From contig NZ_PGFV01000008.1 in the NCBI RefSeq assembly GCF_021023135.1, positions 62,001 through 126,000 of the forward strand: 64,000 nt of DNA, in the 5' to 3' direction. Every line of letters begins with the position of its first letter. The stretch's first letter is position 1. Origin of the DNA: Brevibacterium sp. CCUG 69071. Lineage in GTDB: Bacteria; Actinomycetota; Actinomycetes; Actinomycetales; Brevibacteriaceae. This document shows positions 1 through 7,989 of the stretch, one piece after another. Position numbers and translations under genes: made by a program. The notes under the pieces are model-generated. The model saw only the letters and a program-made list of their open reading frames with translations, was not told where the DNA came from and made no database searches.

Positions 1-1166
1 ACCGCCTCGGCGACGGCCGGGGCCACCCGAGCATCGAGGGCACCGGGGACCACATAGTCAGGCGCCAGATCGTCACCGACGAGGTCGGCGATCGCCCGCG
101 CGGCCGCCAGCTTCATGTCATCGGTGATGTCGGTGGCACCGGCGTCGAGAGCCCCGCGGAAGATTCCGGGGAACGCGAGGACGTTGTTGATCTGGTTCGG
201 GAAGTCGCTGCGCCCGGTGGCCACGACCGTGGCGTACTTCGAGGCGATGTCCGGGGTGATCTCCGGGTTCGGATTCGACAGGGCGAAGACCACCGCGTCA
301 TCGGCCATCTGCGGCAGGTGCTTCTCATCGATCGTGCCGCCGGAGACGCCGATGAACACATCAGCGTCGGCCAGGGCGGTATCGATCCCGCCGGAGACCG
401 CTCGCGGGTTCGTGTTCGCAGCCAGCCATTCCTTCGTCGGCGTGAGATCTCCGCGACCGGATTCGATGATGCCCTTGGAGTCGAGGACGACGACGTCGCT
501 GACGCCCGCGTCGCCGAGGATCTTCGCCACTGCCACCCCAGCGGCCCCTGCCCCGGAGAGCACGACCTTGATGGAGTCGAAGGACTTGTTCACAACGCGC
601 AGGGCGTTGGTCAGTGCAGCGAGGACGACGACGGCGGTGCCGTGCTGGTCATCGTGCATCACCGGAATGTCGAGGGCTTCCTTGACGCGGTCCTCGATCT
701 CGAAGCAGCGCGGTGCCGAGATGTCCTCGAGGTTGACCGCGCCGAACGTCGGCGCCATGCGCACGATGGTCTCGACGATCTCATCGGTGTCGTTCGTGTC
801 GAGGACGACCGGGATGGCGTTGAGGCCGCTGAAGCTCTTGAACAGGGCGCACTTGCCCTCCATCACGGGCAGCGAGGCCTTGGCCCCGATATCGCCGAGG
901 CCGAGCACGGCCGATCCGTCGGAGATGACGGCGACGAGGCGACCGGTCCACGTGTGGGTGCGGGCCAGTTCCGGCTCGTCCTTGATGGCGGTGCACACCT
1001 TTGCCACACCCGGGGTGTAGGCGATCGAGAGGTCGCGCTGGGTCTCGAGCGGTCGGAGGAGCTCGGCGGAGAGCTTGCCGCCCTCATGGCCGGCGAAGAT
1101 CTCATCGTCGGAGATCGGCGGCAGCGGGTTCCGAGTCGTCGTTGAAGTGTCGGTCGTTGTCGTCAT
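1..1166 (-). CDS. NAD(P)-dependent malic enzyme, 3' end outside window
   Basis: Reading from ATG at 1166, the reverse strand stays open to the left edge (about 388 codons, so partial). The protein carries typical malic enzyme blocks: LSIAYTPGVAKVC near residue 50, the SDGSAVLGLGDIG nucleotide/malate motif, PVMEGKCALFK with the catalytic Lys, MHDDQHGTA, and the second Rossmann motif VVLSGAGAAGVAVAKIL. It matches the short bacterial class, in which malate is oxidatively decarboxylated to pyruvate and CO2. The cofactor cannot be read with certainty. The N-terminus is a short Thr-rich stretch (MTTTTDTSTTT). The gene stands alone, with no partner in the upstream 385 bp. Confidence 0.93.
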   Translation of the reverse strand, partial: MTTTTDTSTTTRNPLPPISDDEIFAGHEGGKLSAELLRPLETQRDLSIAYTPGVAKVCTAIKDEPELARTHTWTGRLVAVISDGSAVLGLGDIGAKASLPVMEGKCALFKSFSGLNAIPVVLDTNDTDEIVETIVRMAPTFGAVNLEDISAPRCFEIEDRVKEALDIPVMHDDQHGTAVVVLAALTNALRVVNKSFDSIKVVLSGAGAAGVAVAKILGDAGVSDVVVLDSKGIIESGRGDLTPTKEWLAANTNPRAVSGGIDTALADADVFIGVSGGTIDEKHLPQMADDAVVFALSNPNPEITPDIASKYATVVATGRSDFPNQINNVLAFPGIFRGALDAGATDITDDMKLAAARAIADLVGDDLAPDYVVPGALDARVAPAVAEA

Positions 1167-1550
1167 GTTCAATCCTCGTGGTCGTGTGACAGCCGACTTC
1201 TCGCCGAGGCTGTCGACAGTGTTCGTCTAACCGCGGTGCCGTACCACGGGGCATATCTGGCAGCGGTCGAGTCGAAGTGCAGTCACCGCAAGGATGGTCC
1301 GGTGACGTCTGCGCAGTGCGTGGATCGCATCCTTTGTGAAGGAATCGGCGATGGCGCGCAGGGCACGCGGCAACCGGCATGGGGCGAGGTTTCGGGCCCC
1401 ATGGGTCGCGTTGTGCAACTCGGCCAGCATAGCCGAAGACCTGCGGAAGGTCATTCGAAATCCATGCCCGCACCGAGGTTTCCCGCCGTCCCTGCGGCAT
1501 GTTCGGCAGACCTTTGCACAGAGGCGAATGGGTGTCGCCCGATGAGGGGT
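1167..1550. other. intergenic region upstream of malic enzyme
   Basis: This 384-bp stretch holds no convincing gene. Near the malic enzyme start there is an inverted repeat GACAGCC/GGCTGTC (1188-1194 and 1208-1214) next to the 10-bp palindrome CTGTCGACAG (1210-1219). Either could be a regulatory site for the malic enzyme, but no known binding motif was recognised. Confidence 0.4.
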
Positions 1551-2141
1551 TCAGCCCGCGGCGCGCAGCGAGTAGGTCACCAGCCGGTCGATGTTGAGGT
1601 CCTTAAGCGGCACCTTGAGGATGAGGAGTCGGTGGTAGCAGGCTCCCCACATCTGGTCGACCATGAGGTCGAGGTCCGCCTCGGCGCCCAGCTGACCGGT
1701 TCGCTGGGCGGTCTGCAGACGCTGCCTGGCCAGCTCTCGCCTGGGGAGGGCGTAGGTGCGACTCCACGCCTCGGCCACCTTGGGGTCGATCTGGGCGGTG
1801 CCGATGAGCTCGGTGATCGGTCTGCCGCGTTTCTCGTCCGAGACGAGGTCGACGAATGCGGTGAGCTGAGCGACGAGATCGGCATGCAGGTCGCCGGTGT
1901 CCGGGAATTCGAGCATGGGCTCGCTGCTGGCGAAGTAGGCCTCGGCAGCGATCGCACCGGGCGAGGGCCACCACCGGTAAAGCGTGGTCTTGCTCGCTCC
2001 GGACTCCTTCGCGATCCTCTCGAAGGTGACGGCCCGCATTCCCCCGTTGAGGAGCAGTCGTGCGGTCGCGTTCAGCACTTCGGATCGAACCTCGGCCGAG
2101 GGTCGACGGCCGCGGCCCTTCCTCTGCTCTGGTGCTCCCAC
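1551..2141 (-). CDS. TetR/AcrR family repressor
   Basis: The protein is 196 aa when started at GTG 2141, which has a strong ribosome site (AAAGGAGG, 7 nt upstream). Earlier in-frame ATGs at 2174 and above would run through the operator and are rejected. The N-terminal TetR helix-turn-helix is clear: EVRSEVLNATARLLLNGG, then ERIAKESGASKTTLYRWW at about residues 40-57. The C-terminal part (EKRGRPITELIGTAQIDPKVAEAW) is of the TetR_C type with unknown ligand. It is divergent from the SDR at 2230 with a perfect inverted repeat between them, so it very likely represses that SDR and itself. Confidence 0.88.
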   Translation of the reverse strand: MGAPEQRKGRGRRPSAEVRSEVLNATARLLLNGGMRAVTFERIAKESGASKTTLYRWWPSPGAIAAEAYFASSEPMLEFPDTGDLHADLVAQLTAFVDLVSDEKRGRPITELIGTAQIDPKVAEAWSRTYALPRRELARQRLQTAQRTGQLGAEADLDLMVDQMWGACYHRLLILKVPLKDLNIDRLVTYSLRAAG

Positions 2142-2192
2142 GAGTACCCCTCCTTTTATGAACACATCGTACATTAAAGTGCTAAGCTCGCT

Positions 2193-2211
2193 TATGAACG
2201 TAACGTTCATA
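2193..2211. promoter_or_regulatory. TetR operator, 19-bp inverted repeat
   Basis: TATGAACGTAACGTTCATA is a perfect palindrome of two 9-bp arms around a central A. It lies between the divergent TetR (start 2141) and SDR (start 2230), 18 bp before the SDR start codon. A weaker related element (ATGAAC...GTACAT) lies just to its left at about 2158-2174. Position and symmetry fit the operator of the adjacent TetR protein. Confidence 0.7.
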
Positions 2212-2229
2212 TCTATCGCAGGAGAGATC

Positions 2230-2967
2230 ATGACCACCACCCACAATCGCGTTGCCATCATCACCGGCGGCTCCGGAGGGATCGGGCGAGCCGCTGCCGA
2301 ACGCCTCGCCGCGGACGGTCTCGCCGTCGTCGTCCACTACGCCGGCGGCAGAGATCGCGCCGACGAGACCGTCGCGGGCATCGTCTCGAGCGGCGGCCGA
2401 GCCATTGCCGCCGGAGGCGACGTCGCCGACGAGACCGCCATGGCCGCACTGTTCGACCTCGCCGAGGACGAGTTCGGCGGCGTGGATGTGTTGGTGCACG
2501 CGGCGGGCATCATGCCCCTGTCACCGATCGCGCAGCTGGATCTCGAGGTCTTCGATCAGGTGCAGCGCACCAATGTCCGCGGCACGTTCGTCGTCGATCA
2601 GCTGGCGGCGCAGCGAATGCGCGAGGGCGGGGCGATCATCAATGTCTCGACATCGGTCACGCGCCTGCAGATCCCCGACTACGGCGCATATGCAGCATCG
2701 AAGGGCGCAGTCGAGGCGATCACGATGATCCTCGCCCGTGAGCTCAAGGGACGCGACATCACGGTCAACGCCGTCGCTCCCGGCCCGACCGCCACTCCCC
2801 TGTTCTTCGAGGGGAAGACTCAGGAGCAGATCGACGGCATCGCCTCGGCGAATCCCATGGAGCGCTTGGGTACACCCGATGACATCGCCGAGGTGGTCGC
2901 GTTCCTCGCCGGCCCCGCGCGCTGGATCAACGGCCAGACCCTCTACGCCAACGGTGGTGCCGCGTGA
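2230..2967 (+). CDS. SDR family oxidoreductase (FabG-like)
   Basis: A 245-aa classical short-chain dehydrogenase. ATG 2230 follows a good AGGAGA site; an upstream in-frame start would begin inside the TetR gene. It shows the NAD(P) motif TGGSGGIG (residues 12-19), NVRGTF in the NNAG-equivalent strand region, the catalytic Ser of INVSTS, YGAYAASKG with the YxxxK active site, and a C-terminal INGQTLYANGG. The arrangement suggests an inducible detoxifying or carbonyl-reducing enzyme under control of the divergent TetR. The substrate is unknown. Confidence 0.9.
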   Translation: MTTTHNRVAIITGGSGGIGRAAAERLAADGLAVVVHYAGGRDRADETVAGIVSSGGRAIAAGGDVADETAMAALFDLAEDEFGGVDVLVHAAGIMPLSPIAQLDLEVFDQVQRTNVRGTFVVDQLAAQRMREGGAIINVSTSVTRLQIPDYGAYAASKGAVEAITMILARELKGRDITVNAVAPGPTATPLFFEGKTQEQIDGIASANPMERLGTPDDIAEVVAFLAGPARWINGQTLYANGGAA

Positions 2968-3000
2968 CCACCTTAGAACCGAGGTGACAGCACGGCCCGC

Positions 3001-3028
3001 TTGTCGGTGTAAAACGTTCGTTGTACCC
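3001..3028 (+). promoter_or_regulatory. probable promoter of the TetR gene at 3036
   Basis: TTGTCG (3001-3006), a 16-bp spacer and TACCCT (3023-3028) place transcription start on or next to ATG 3036. No Shine-Dalgarno precedes that ATG. This suggests leaderless translation, which is common in Actinobacteria. Confidence 0.4.
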
Positions 3029-3035
3029 TGATTGC

Positions 3036-3557
3036 ATGAAAGCTTCCGCAGAGCCGAGAACACAGATCATCGCAGGCGCTGAACGCGTCTTCGACCTCCA
3101 CGGCTTCGCCAACTCAGGAATGGATACCCTGACCGCGGCCGCAGGGGTCTCTTCGCGCACCCTTTACAAGCACCTGGGCAGCAAGACTGGCCTGACGGTG
3201 GCTGTTCTTGAGGCCAGAATGTCGCGCTTCTTCGACCGCTGCCAAGTCGACAGCGTCGACGAGCTGTTCGCGCGACTCGAGGACTGGGTCCGCGCCGAGG
3301 GTTCGCGCGGCTGCCTGTTCCTCCGCGCTCAGGGCGAGGCCGGAGGGAACCCGGCCATCGCCGAGGTGGTCACTCAATACCGAGCGCGCCTGCAGGCCAT
3401 GATCGCCGGCATCGTCTCGGACCCCGCTCTCGCGGTCAAGGTGCTCATCCTCGTCGAGGGTGCGACCGCGGCGGCATCGTATCTCGGCCCCGAGGCGGTC
3501 ACCTCGGCGAGAGCCGGCGCCCTCTCACTCCTCGACCACGTCCGCGATGGCCATTGA
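3036..3557 (+). CDS. TetR/AcrR family regulator
   Basis: 173 aa from ATG 3036; a TTG at 3021 would lie inside the -10 region. The N-terminal helix-turn-helix is clear: TQIIAGAERVFDLHGF, then LTAAAGVSSRTLYKHLGSK. The C-terminal half contains RGCLFLRAQGEAGG and PAIAEVVTQYRARL, as in TetR proteins next to oxidoreductases. It lies 84 bp upstream of, and codirectional with, the flavodoxin-like reductase at 3642, its most likely target. Confidence 0.87.
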   Translation: MKASAEPRTQIIAGAERVFDLHGFANSGMDTLTAAAGVSSRTLYKHLGSKTGLTVAVLEARMSRFFDRCQVDSVDELFARLEDWVRAEGSRGCLFLRAQGEAGGNPAIAEVVTQYRARLQAMIAGIVSDPALAVKVLILVEGATAAASYLGPEAVTSARAGALSLLDHVRDGH

Positions 3558-3641
3558 GCGGCCATCAGGCCGTCGCGAGAGTCCACGCCCACCGAACGCC
3601 GCGTCACCCCAACTGCCGCCACTCCCAACCGGAGGATTTCC

Positions 3642-4313
3642 ATGCGCCTGCTCACTATCTTCGCCCATCCGATCCGCACGAGCTATCCGGGCCGGGTAAT
3701 GGAGGCTTTCCACGAACCCTTCGAGTCCGACGGTCATATGATCGACGTCCTCGATCTTCACGCAGAGGGCTTCGACCCGCGGTTCACCGGGGCCGACCAC
3801 GCCCACTTCTGGGGTGGCGAGATCCCGGCGGGCATTGCTGAGGCGCACCGCCGTGTCGAGGCGGCAGACCGCCTGGCTTTCGTATTCCCTGTCTACTGGT
3901 GGTCGATGCCCGCGGTGATGAAGGGCTGGATCGATCGTGTCTTCACCGGCGGCTGGGCCTACCAGTACGGCGCGGGGGTCGAGGATCGGGGGACGCAGCC
4001 CCTGAACGGCCTCCTCCCCCGCGTGCCGACGAGCCTGATCGGCGTCGGCGGTTCCTCGCAGCGAACCTATGACAGGTATCGCTACATCGAGGCGATGCGC
4101 ACTCAGATCGACGTCGGCGTCTTCGCCTACTGCGGGATCAAGGACGTCGAGTCCCACTTCATCTTCGACATCGAAGCGCCGGGCAATACGGACGCTCGCC
4201 AGGTCGGCCTTGAGCGAGCTCGAACGATCGGTCAAGAATTCATGTCTCCACATCGGCGAGTTCGGGACGCGAAAAATGAACACTTCGAGGTGAGGCTCGA
4301 CCGGGCCCGTTGA
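3642..4313 (+). CDS. NAD(P)H dehydrogenase (quinone), flavodoxin-like fold
   Basis: A 223-aa protein with a good ribosome site (GGAGG before ATG 3642). It matches the MdaB/KefF/NQO1-like flavodoxin_2 family: LLTIFAHPIRTSY phosphate-loop-like start, then FVFPVYWWSMPAVMKGWIDRVFTGGWAY, the family signature for FMN/FAD and quinone binding, then IGVGGSSQRTYDRY. Such enzymes reduce quinones or other electrophiles by two electrons in the cytosol. It probably forms one unit with the preceding TetR gene and ends at a strong bidirectional terminator. Confidence 0.88.
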   Translation: MRLLTIFAHPIRTSYPGRVMEAFHEPFESDGHMIDVLDLHAEGFDPRFTGADHAHFWGGEIPAGIAEAHRRVEAADRLAFVFPVYWWSMPAVMKGWIDRVFTGGWAYQYGAGVEDRGTQPLNGLLPRVPTSLIGVGGSSQRTYDRYRYIEAMRTQIDVGVFAYCGIKDVESHFIFDIEAPGNTDARQVGLERARTIGQEFMSPHRRVRDAKNEHFEVRLDRAR

Positions 4314-4326
4314 ACTGACGGAGACG

Positions 4327-4364
4327 AGCGGCGGGGTCGGAGCCTTCGCTCCGACCCCGCCGCT
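4327..4364. terminator. bidirectional hairpin terminator
   Basis: A perfect 17-bp GC-rich stem (4327-4343 with 4348-4364) closes on a CTTC loop. It sits between the convergent quinone reductase (ends 4313) and the wall-anchored protein gene (ends 4400), so it can serve both strands. Confidence 0.85.
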
Positions 4365-4399
4365 TCGGCGTTCGGCTCAGTGAACGAACCGAATCAACT

Positions 4400-7300
4400 T
4401 CAGTGCCTGCCCGCCTGGGCGCGATAGCGGCGAGTCGCGAAGACGACCGCAGCACCACCGGCAATGAGCAAGGCTGCGAAGCCAGCCATCGTCAGGGCGC
4501 CGTCAACACCCGTCCGCGGCAGGTCCCCGCCATTGCTGCTGCCCGAGGCATTCGTGCTCGAACCAGCCGAAGCGTTCGCAGAGCTACCGGCGTCGGCCGA
4601 CGAACCGCTGTCCGAAGAGCTACCGGCGTTGGCCGAAGCCGCCTGGTCCGAATCCGCGGAGGCCGAGGCCTGATCCGCGTCGTCGGAGGCGGAGGCGTTG
4701 GCCTCGTCGCCGTCGGCCGAGGCATTCGCCTCTGCACCTTCAGCGGCGGCATCCGCTTGAGCACCGTCGGCAGTTGCCGTGGCGGATGCTTCCGAAGAGG
4801 AATCAGCCGTCGACGCTGCCGATGCCGCGGCACCTGCATCGGCATTGGCTGCTGCCGATGCCTGGGCGTTGGCAGCATCCGTGTTGTCGGCGTTGGCGGC
4901 GGCGTTAGCTGCCTGCTGTGCCGAGGCGTTGGTCTCATCCGTTGCGTCTGCCGAAGTCTCCGAGGAGGCCTCTTCATTCGCGGCGGATTCTGCTGCTGCT
5001 TCGGCGTTCTCGTCAGCTGCTGCTGATGCCGTGTTGTTGGCATCTTCATCAGCGGCTGCCTGAGCTGCTGCCTGCGCGGCGGGGTTGCCGTCATCGTCAG
5101 CATCGGCCGTGGCCGAAGCCGAAGCCGAAGCTGAGGCGTTCGCATTCGCCGCTGTGTCATTGCTGGCATCCGACACCGTGGAATCATCGGCATCAGCAGC
5201 TGCTGAGGCAGATGCCTCCGACGAGGAGTCCGCGGTCGCGGCGGTGCTGGCTGCAGCTGCCGCATTGGCATCGGCCGCTGCCGAGTTGTCAGCGTTGGCG
5301 GCGTCGGTGTTGTCGGCGTTGGCGGCGGCGTTGGCTGCCTGCTGTGCCGAGGCGTTGGTCTCATCCGTGGCGTCTGCCGAGGTCTCCGAGGAGGCTTCTT
5401 CGTTCGCGGCGGATTCGGCTGCTGCTTCGGCGTTCTCATTCGCTGCTGCTGATGCCGTGTTGTTGGCATCTTCGTCAGCGGCTGCCTGAGCGGCTGCCTG
5501 AGCGGCGGGGTTGCCGTCATCGTCAGCATTCGCCGATGCCGATGCCGAAGCCGCAGCGTTGACGTTGGCATCCGCGTCGTCGGCGGCTGCCGCGTCTGGA
5601 TCAGCTGCCGCGTCTGGATCGGCTGCTGCATTTGCAGCGGCGTTCTCCGAGGCGGTGGCCGAGGAGTCAGCGTTTGAGGCTACGGATGCGGCTGCTGCCG
5701 GGTTGGCATCGGCCGCGGCGGAGGCTTCAGCGTTGGTGTCATCCGTGTTGTTCGCATTCGCGGCTGCCTGCGATGCTGCCGTCGACGAAGCGTTCTCGTC
5801 GGTAGTCGCATCGGTTGACGCCTCCGAGGAAGCATCCTCGGTGGCTGCAGCCTCGGCTGCGGCCACGGCATTCTCGTCCGCGGCGGCAGACGCAGTGCTT
5901 GTGGCATCCTCATTCGCGGCTATTTGAGCAGAAGCCTGTGCGGCAGGGTTGCTGTCGTCATCGGCATTCGACGACGCCGACGCGGACGCCGAGGCATTGA
6001 CGTTATCATCGGCTTCGGCGTCATCAGCAGCGGTTGCTCCGGCATTGTCCGTGGCTGATGCTTCGTCATCAGACGATGAGTCTGTCTCCGCGGTCGTGTC
6101 GGTAGACGCATCATTGTCTGCTTCAACGTCCACATTGCCTGATTCGTCCTTCTTGTTGACAACGTCAACGAACGAACCTTCAAGCCCCTCGCCGTTGATC
6201 GTCACCGTCTGGGTGTCCTCGGAAAGCACATAGCCATCCGGGGCAGCCGTCTCTTTGATTGTGTAGTCACCCCACGCCAGATCTGTCACTTCGAACTGGC
6301 CATCCGCATCATTGACATCGAGCTCGCCGTTGTCCGATACGACGAAGTCCTGACCATCTGGTCCTGTCAGCGTGAACTCGGCCCCAGCAAGTTCGTTTCC
6401 GTTCTCATCGACCTTCTTCCAAGCCAATGAACCTGGGTTCCGTTCGTTCACCAGCTGGCAAGCGACGATCTCATCAGTTCCGACCGTTTCAGTCAGTTTG
6501 AAACCATCGCCGATGTTCTCAGTTCCGATCTCTTTGCCGTCGACGGTGCAGATCGCATTCTTACCGGATTGCTGCTGGAGACGGTATCCTGCCTGCTGGA
6601 CCTCGGTGGCTTGTACGCCTTCGGCCGGAGTCTTCAAGCGAAAGCTCACTGTTCCATCAGGGTTGGTGACCTTTTCGGTCCCGTCTGTCGAGTCCGGCGA
6701 TGCAATCGTCCAGCCCTCTCCCCGAAAAACATCAGTTTCGGTTCCATGCTGGCCTGCACCCGGGTCGATGAGCTTAGTGACATTAAGAGTGCCCTGGCAG
6801 CTTTTAGTCGCGATTTCACGCAGCTGGTCGGCCAATTGCGAGTAGTCGGAGACCACGTAGTAGTCATCGCCCTCAGTTTGGCCGGAGACGAGTTTGATGT
6901 TGTCCTCGTTGATGGCGCTTCCCACACCGAGGCCGACGACTTTCGAACCTTGAGATTTCAAAGAATTCGCGGATTCGACGGCAGTGTCAATGTCGATCTG
7001 ATCGGTGCGTGTGCCGCGATCACTATTGCCCGGGTCGGTTCCCGGCACCCCATAGGCGGTGGGCTTTCCATCGGTCACGAAGAGAACGAGGTCGTGATTC
7101 GTCCCGTCGAGTTGCCCGAGTCCCCGGTCCCAGTTCGTGCCACCTGAGTTGCTGGGCACACGCCGAATGGCATCGATTTCCTCACTCAGCGAATCGACCG
7201 ACTCCGAAGTCGCAACGGATCTGCTGGGAATCGGTGAGTTCGTGCCGTCGGGGCCGAAAGTGGCGAAGGTATTCACCGAGACACGGCTCGGTGTGCCGTT

Positions 7301-7543
7301 CAGGCCCTTAGCCACGGCTTTGGCCGCCGCCTTTGAGTTCGCGACATCTTCATCTGTCAACGAGTTCGATAGGTCGAGCACGATGCCGATGTCAAGGCCG
7401 CACGCTTCTGAGAGGCTCGGATTGGGCAAGGGAGCCACCGCCGCATGTGCAGGCGCGGCACCGAGAAATGCGAATGAGGCGAGCATGGAAGTCGCCAGAG
7501 CCGCGGCTGCCGGCGCCTTCAGCAATCGACGCAGTGAGGTCAT
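4400..7543 (-). CDS. LPXTG-type surface protein with vWA, SpaA-like domain and Ala/Asp/Ser repeats
   Basis: 1047 aa; AAAGGAG precedes ATG 7543. A signal peptide (cleavage after AHA, about residue 34) is followed by a vWA domain (about 48-245) with a MIDAS motif D57-L-S59-N-S61 and later VTDGKP. Two prealbumin-like parts follow; the second has SLAWKKVDENG and YTIKETAAPDGY, typical of SpaA/Cna-B domains that can form Lys-Asn/Asp isopeptide bonds. Residues of about 480-1000 are an acidic Ala/Asp/Asn/Ser stalk built from repeats. LPRTG at about 1008, a hydrophobic helix and a basic tail form the sortase anchor. It should be an adhesin or sensor on a long stalk. No sortase gene lies nearby. The sigma/anti-sigma fusion is divergent. 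Confidence 0.9.
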   Translation of the reverse strand: MTSLRRLLKAPAAAALATSMLASFAFLGAAPAHAAVAPLPNPSLSEACGLDIGIVLDLSNSLTDEDVANSKAAAKAVAKGLNGTPSRVSVNTFATFGPDGTNSPIPSRSVATSESVDSLSEEIDAIRRVPSNSGGTNWDRGLGQLDGTNHDLVLFVTDGKPTAYGVPGTDPGNSDRGTRTDQIDIDTAVESANSLKSQGSKVVGLGVGSAINEDNIKLVSGQTEGDDYYVVSDYSQLADQLREIATKSCQGTLNVTKLIDPGAGQHGTETDVFRGEGWTIASPDSTDGTEKVTNPDGTVSFRLKTPAEGVQATEVQQAGYRLQQQSGKNAICTVDGKEIGTENIGDGFKLTETVGTDEIVACQLVNERNPGSLAWKKVDENGNELAGAEFTLTGPDGQDFVVSDNGELDVNDADGQFEVTDLAWGDYTIKETAAPDGYVLSEDTQTVTINGEGLEGSFVDVVNKKDESGNVDVEADNDASTDTTAETDSSSDDEASATDNAGATAADDAEADDNVNASASASASSNADDDSNPAAQASAQIAANEDATSTASAAADENAVAAAEAAATEDASSEASTDATTDENASSTAASQAAANANNTDDTNAEASAAADANPAAAASVASNADSSATASENAAANAAADPDAAADPDAAAADDADANVNAAASASASANADDDGNPAAQAAAQAAADEDANNTASAAANENAEAAAESAANEEASSETSADATDETNASAQQAANAAANADNTDAANADNSAAADANAAAAASTAATADSSSEASASAAADADDSTVSDASNDTAANANASASASASATADADDDGNPAAQAAAQAAADEDANNTASAAADENAEAAAESAANEEASSETSADATDETNASAQQAANAAANADNTDAANAQASAAANADAGAAASAASTADSSSEASATATADGAQADAAAEGAEANASADGDEANASASDDADQASASADSDQAASANAGSSSDSGSSADAGSSANASAGSSTNASGSSNGGDLPRTGVDGALTMAGFAALLIAGGAAVVFATRRYRAQAGRH
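4660..6010 (-). repeat. three tandem 426-438-bp coding repeats in the surface-protein stalk
   Basis: The same DNA block recurs with anchors (reverse complement of the codons for DDDGNPAAQ) at 5081, 5507 and 5945, so the units are 426 and 438 bp (142 and 146 codons). The two copies nearest the C-terminus are almost identical, including QQAANAAANADNTDAANA; the third has diverged. This suggests recent duplication and possible length variation between strains. Confidence 0.85.
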
Positions 7544-7989
7544 TGGGATACTCCTTTGGGTGCGGCAGCACCAGCGCGCATGCGGCCGCGGTTCGGTTCG
7601 AAGGTGGCCCTGCAGTCACGTGATTATGCAGGGCCACCCAAGGGGGTGAGTCCGAGACTCCGAGGGGTTACCGAGAGGCATACGTGCGCTGCCGACTCGA
7701 TCACGGAGGGACCACAGTGGTGGGCCTTCCATAGACTCAGACCCAGCAGTGCTCGAATTCGTTCGCGAGAATCAGAAAATTCTTCAGCCGATCCTCTTCA
7801 GGTCTGCGAGCCTCGACGTCATGCGGGGAGTCCACCTGCCTCACAATCGCTTTGAAGGGAGAACAACCGATGCGGTAGAATTTCACCACCTCCCCATCCT
7901 CCCCTCGAGCAGTTCCCCGACGATCACAGTTGAGGTACCCGTTATGCCTGTCCCCTCGGCCCGTTTAGCACTCATGCCCCGAGACGTCG
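7544..7989. other. 446-bp divergent intergenic region
   Basis: It separates the surface protein gene (minus) from the sigma/anti-sigma fusion (plus). It holds the strong inverted repeat at 7603-7638 but no credible gene. A possible -10 (TAGAAT, 7876-7881) lies on the plus strand about 110 bp before the sigma gene. No clear ECF-type promoter was found by eye. Confidence 0.45.
7603..7638. promoter_or_regulatory. 12-bp inverted repeat in the surface-protein leader
   Basis: The perfect arms GGTGGCCCTGCA (7603-7614) and TGCAGGGCCACC (7627-7638) enclose 12 nt that themselves contain the palindrome TCACGTGA. It lies 60-95 bp upstream of the surface protein start at 7543. It could be an operator or a 5' UTR hairpin. 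It lacks a U-tract and is therefore not an obvious terminator. Confidence 0.5.

Noticed and set aside
115..1145. Long open frames on the plus strand opposite the malic enzyme (for example 115-1020 and 318-1145)
   Set aside because: They are antisense shadows of a clear malic enzyme frame on the minus strand, a common effect of high GC.
4403..5927. Several Ala-, Arg- or Gln-rich open frames overlapping the adhesin repeats
   Set aside because: They come from the low-complexity repeats of the real surface-protein gene and have no start signals or domains.
7590..7640. A possible tRNA-like stem with GGTTCGAAGG
   Set aside because: There is no cloverleaf around it; the stem is the isolated inverted repeat already listed.
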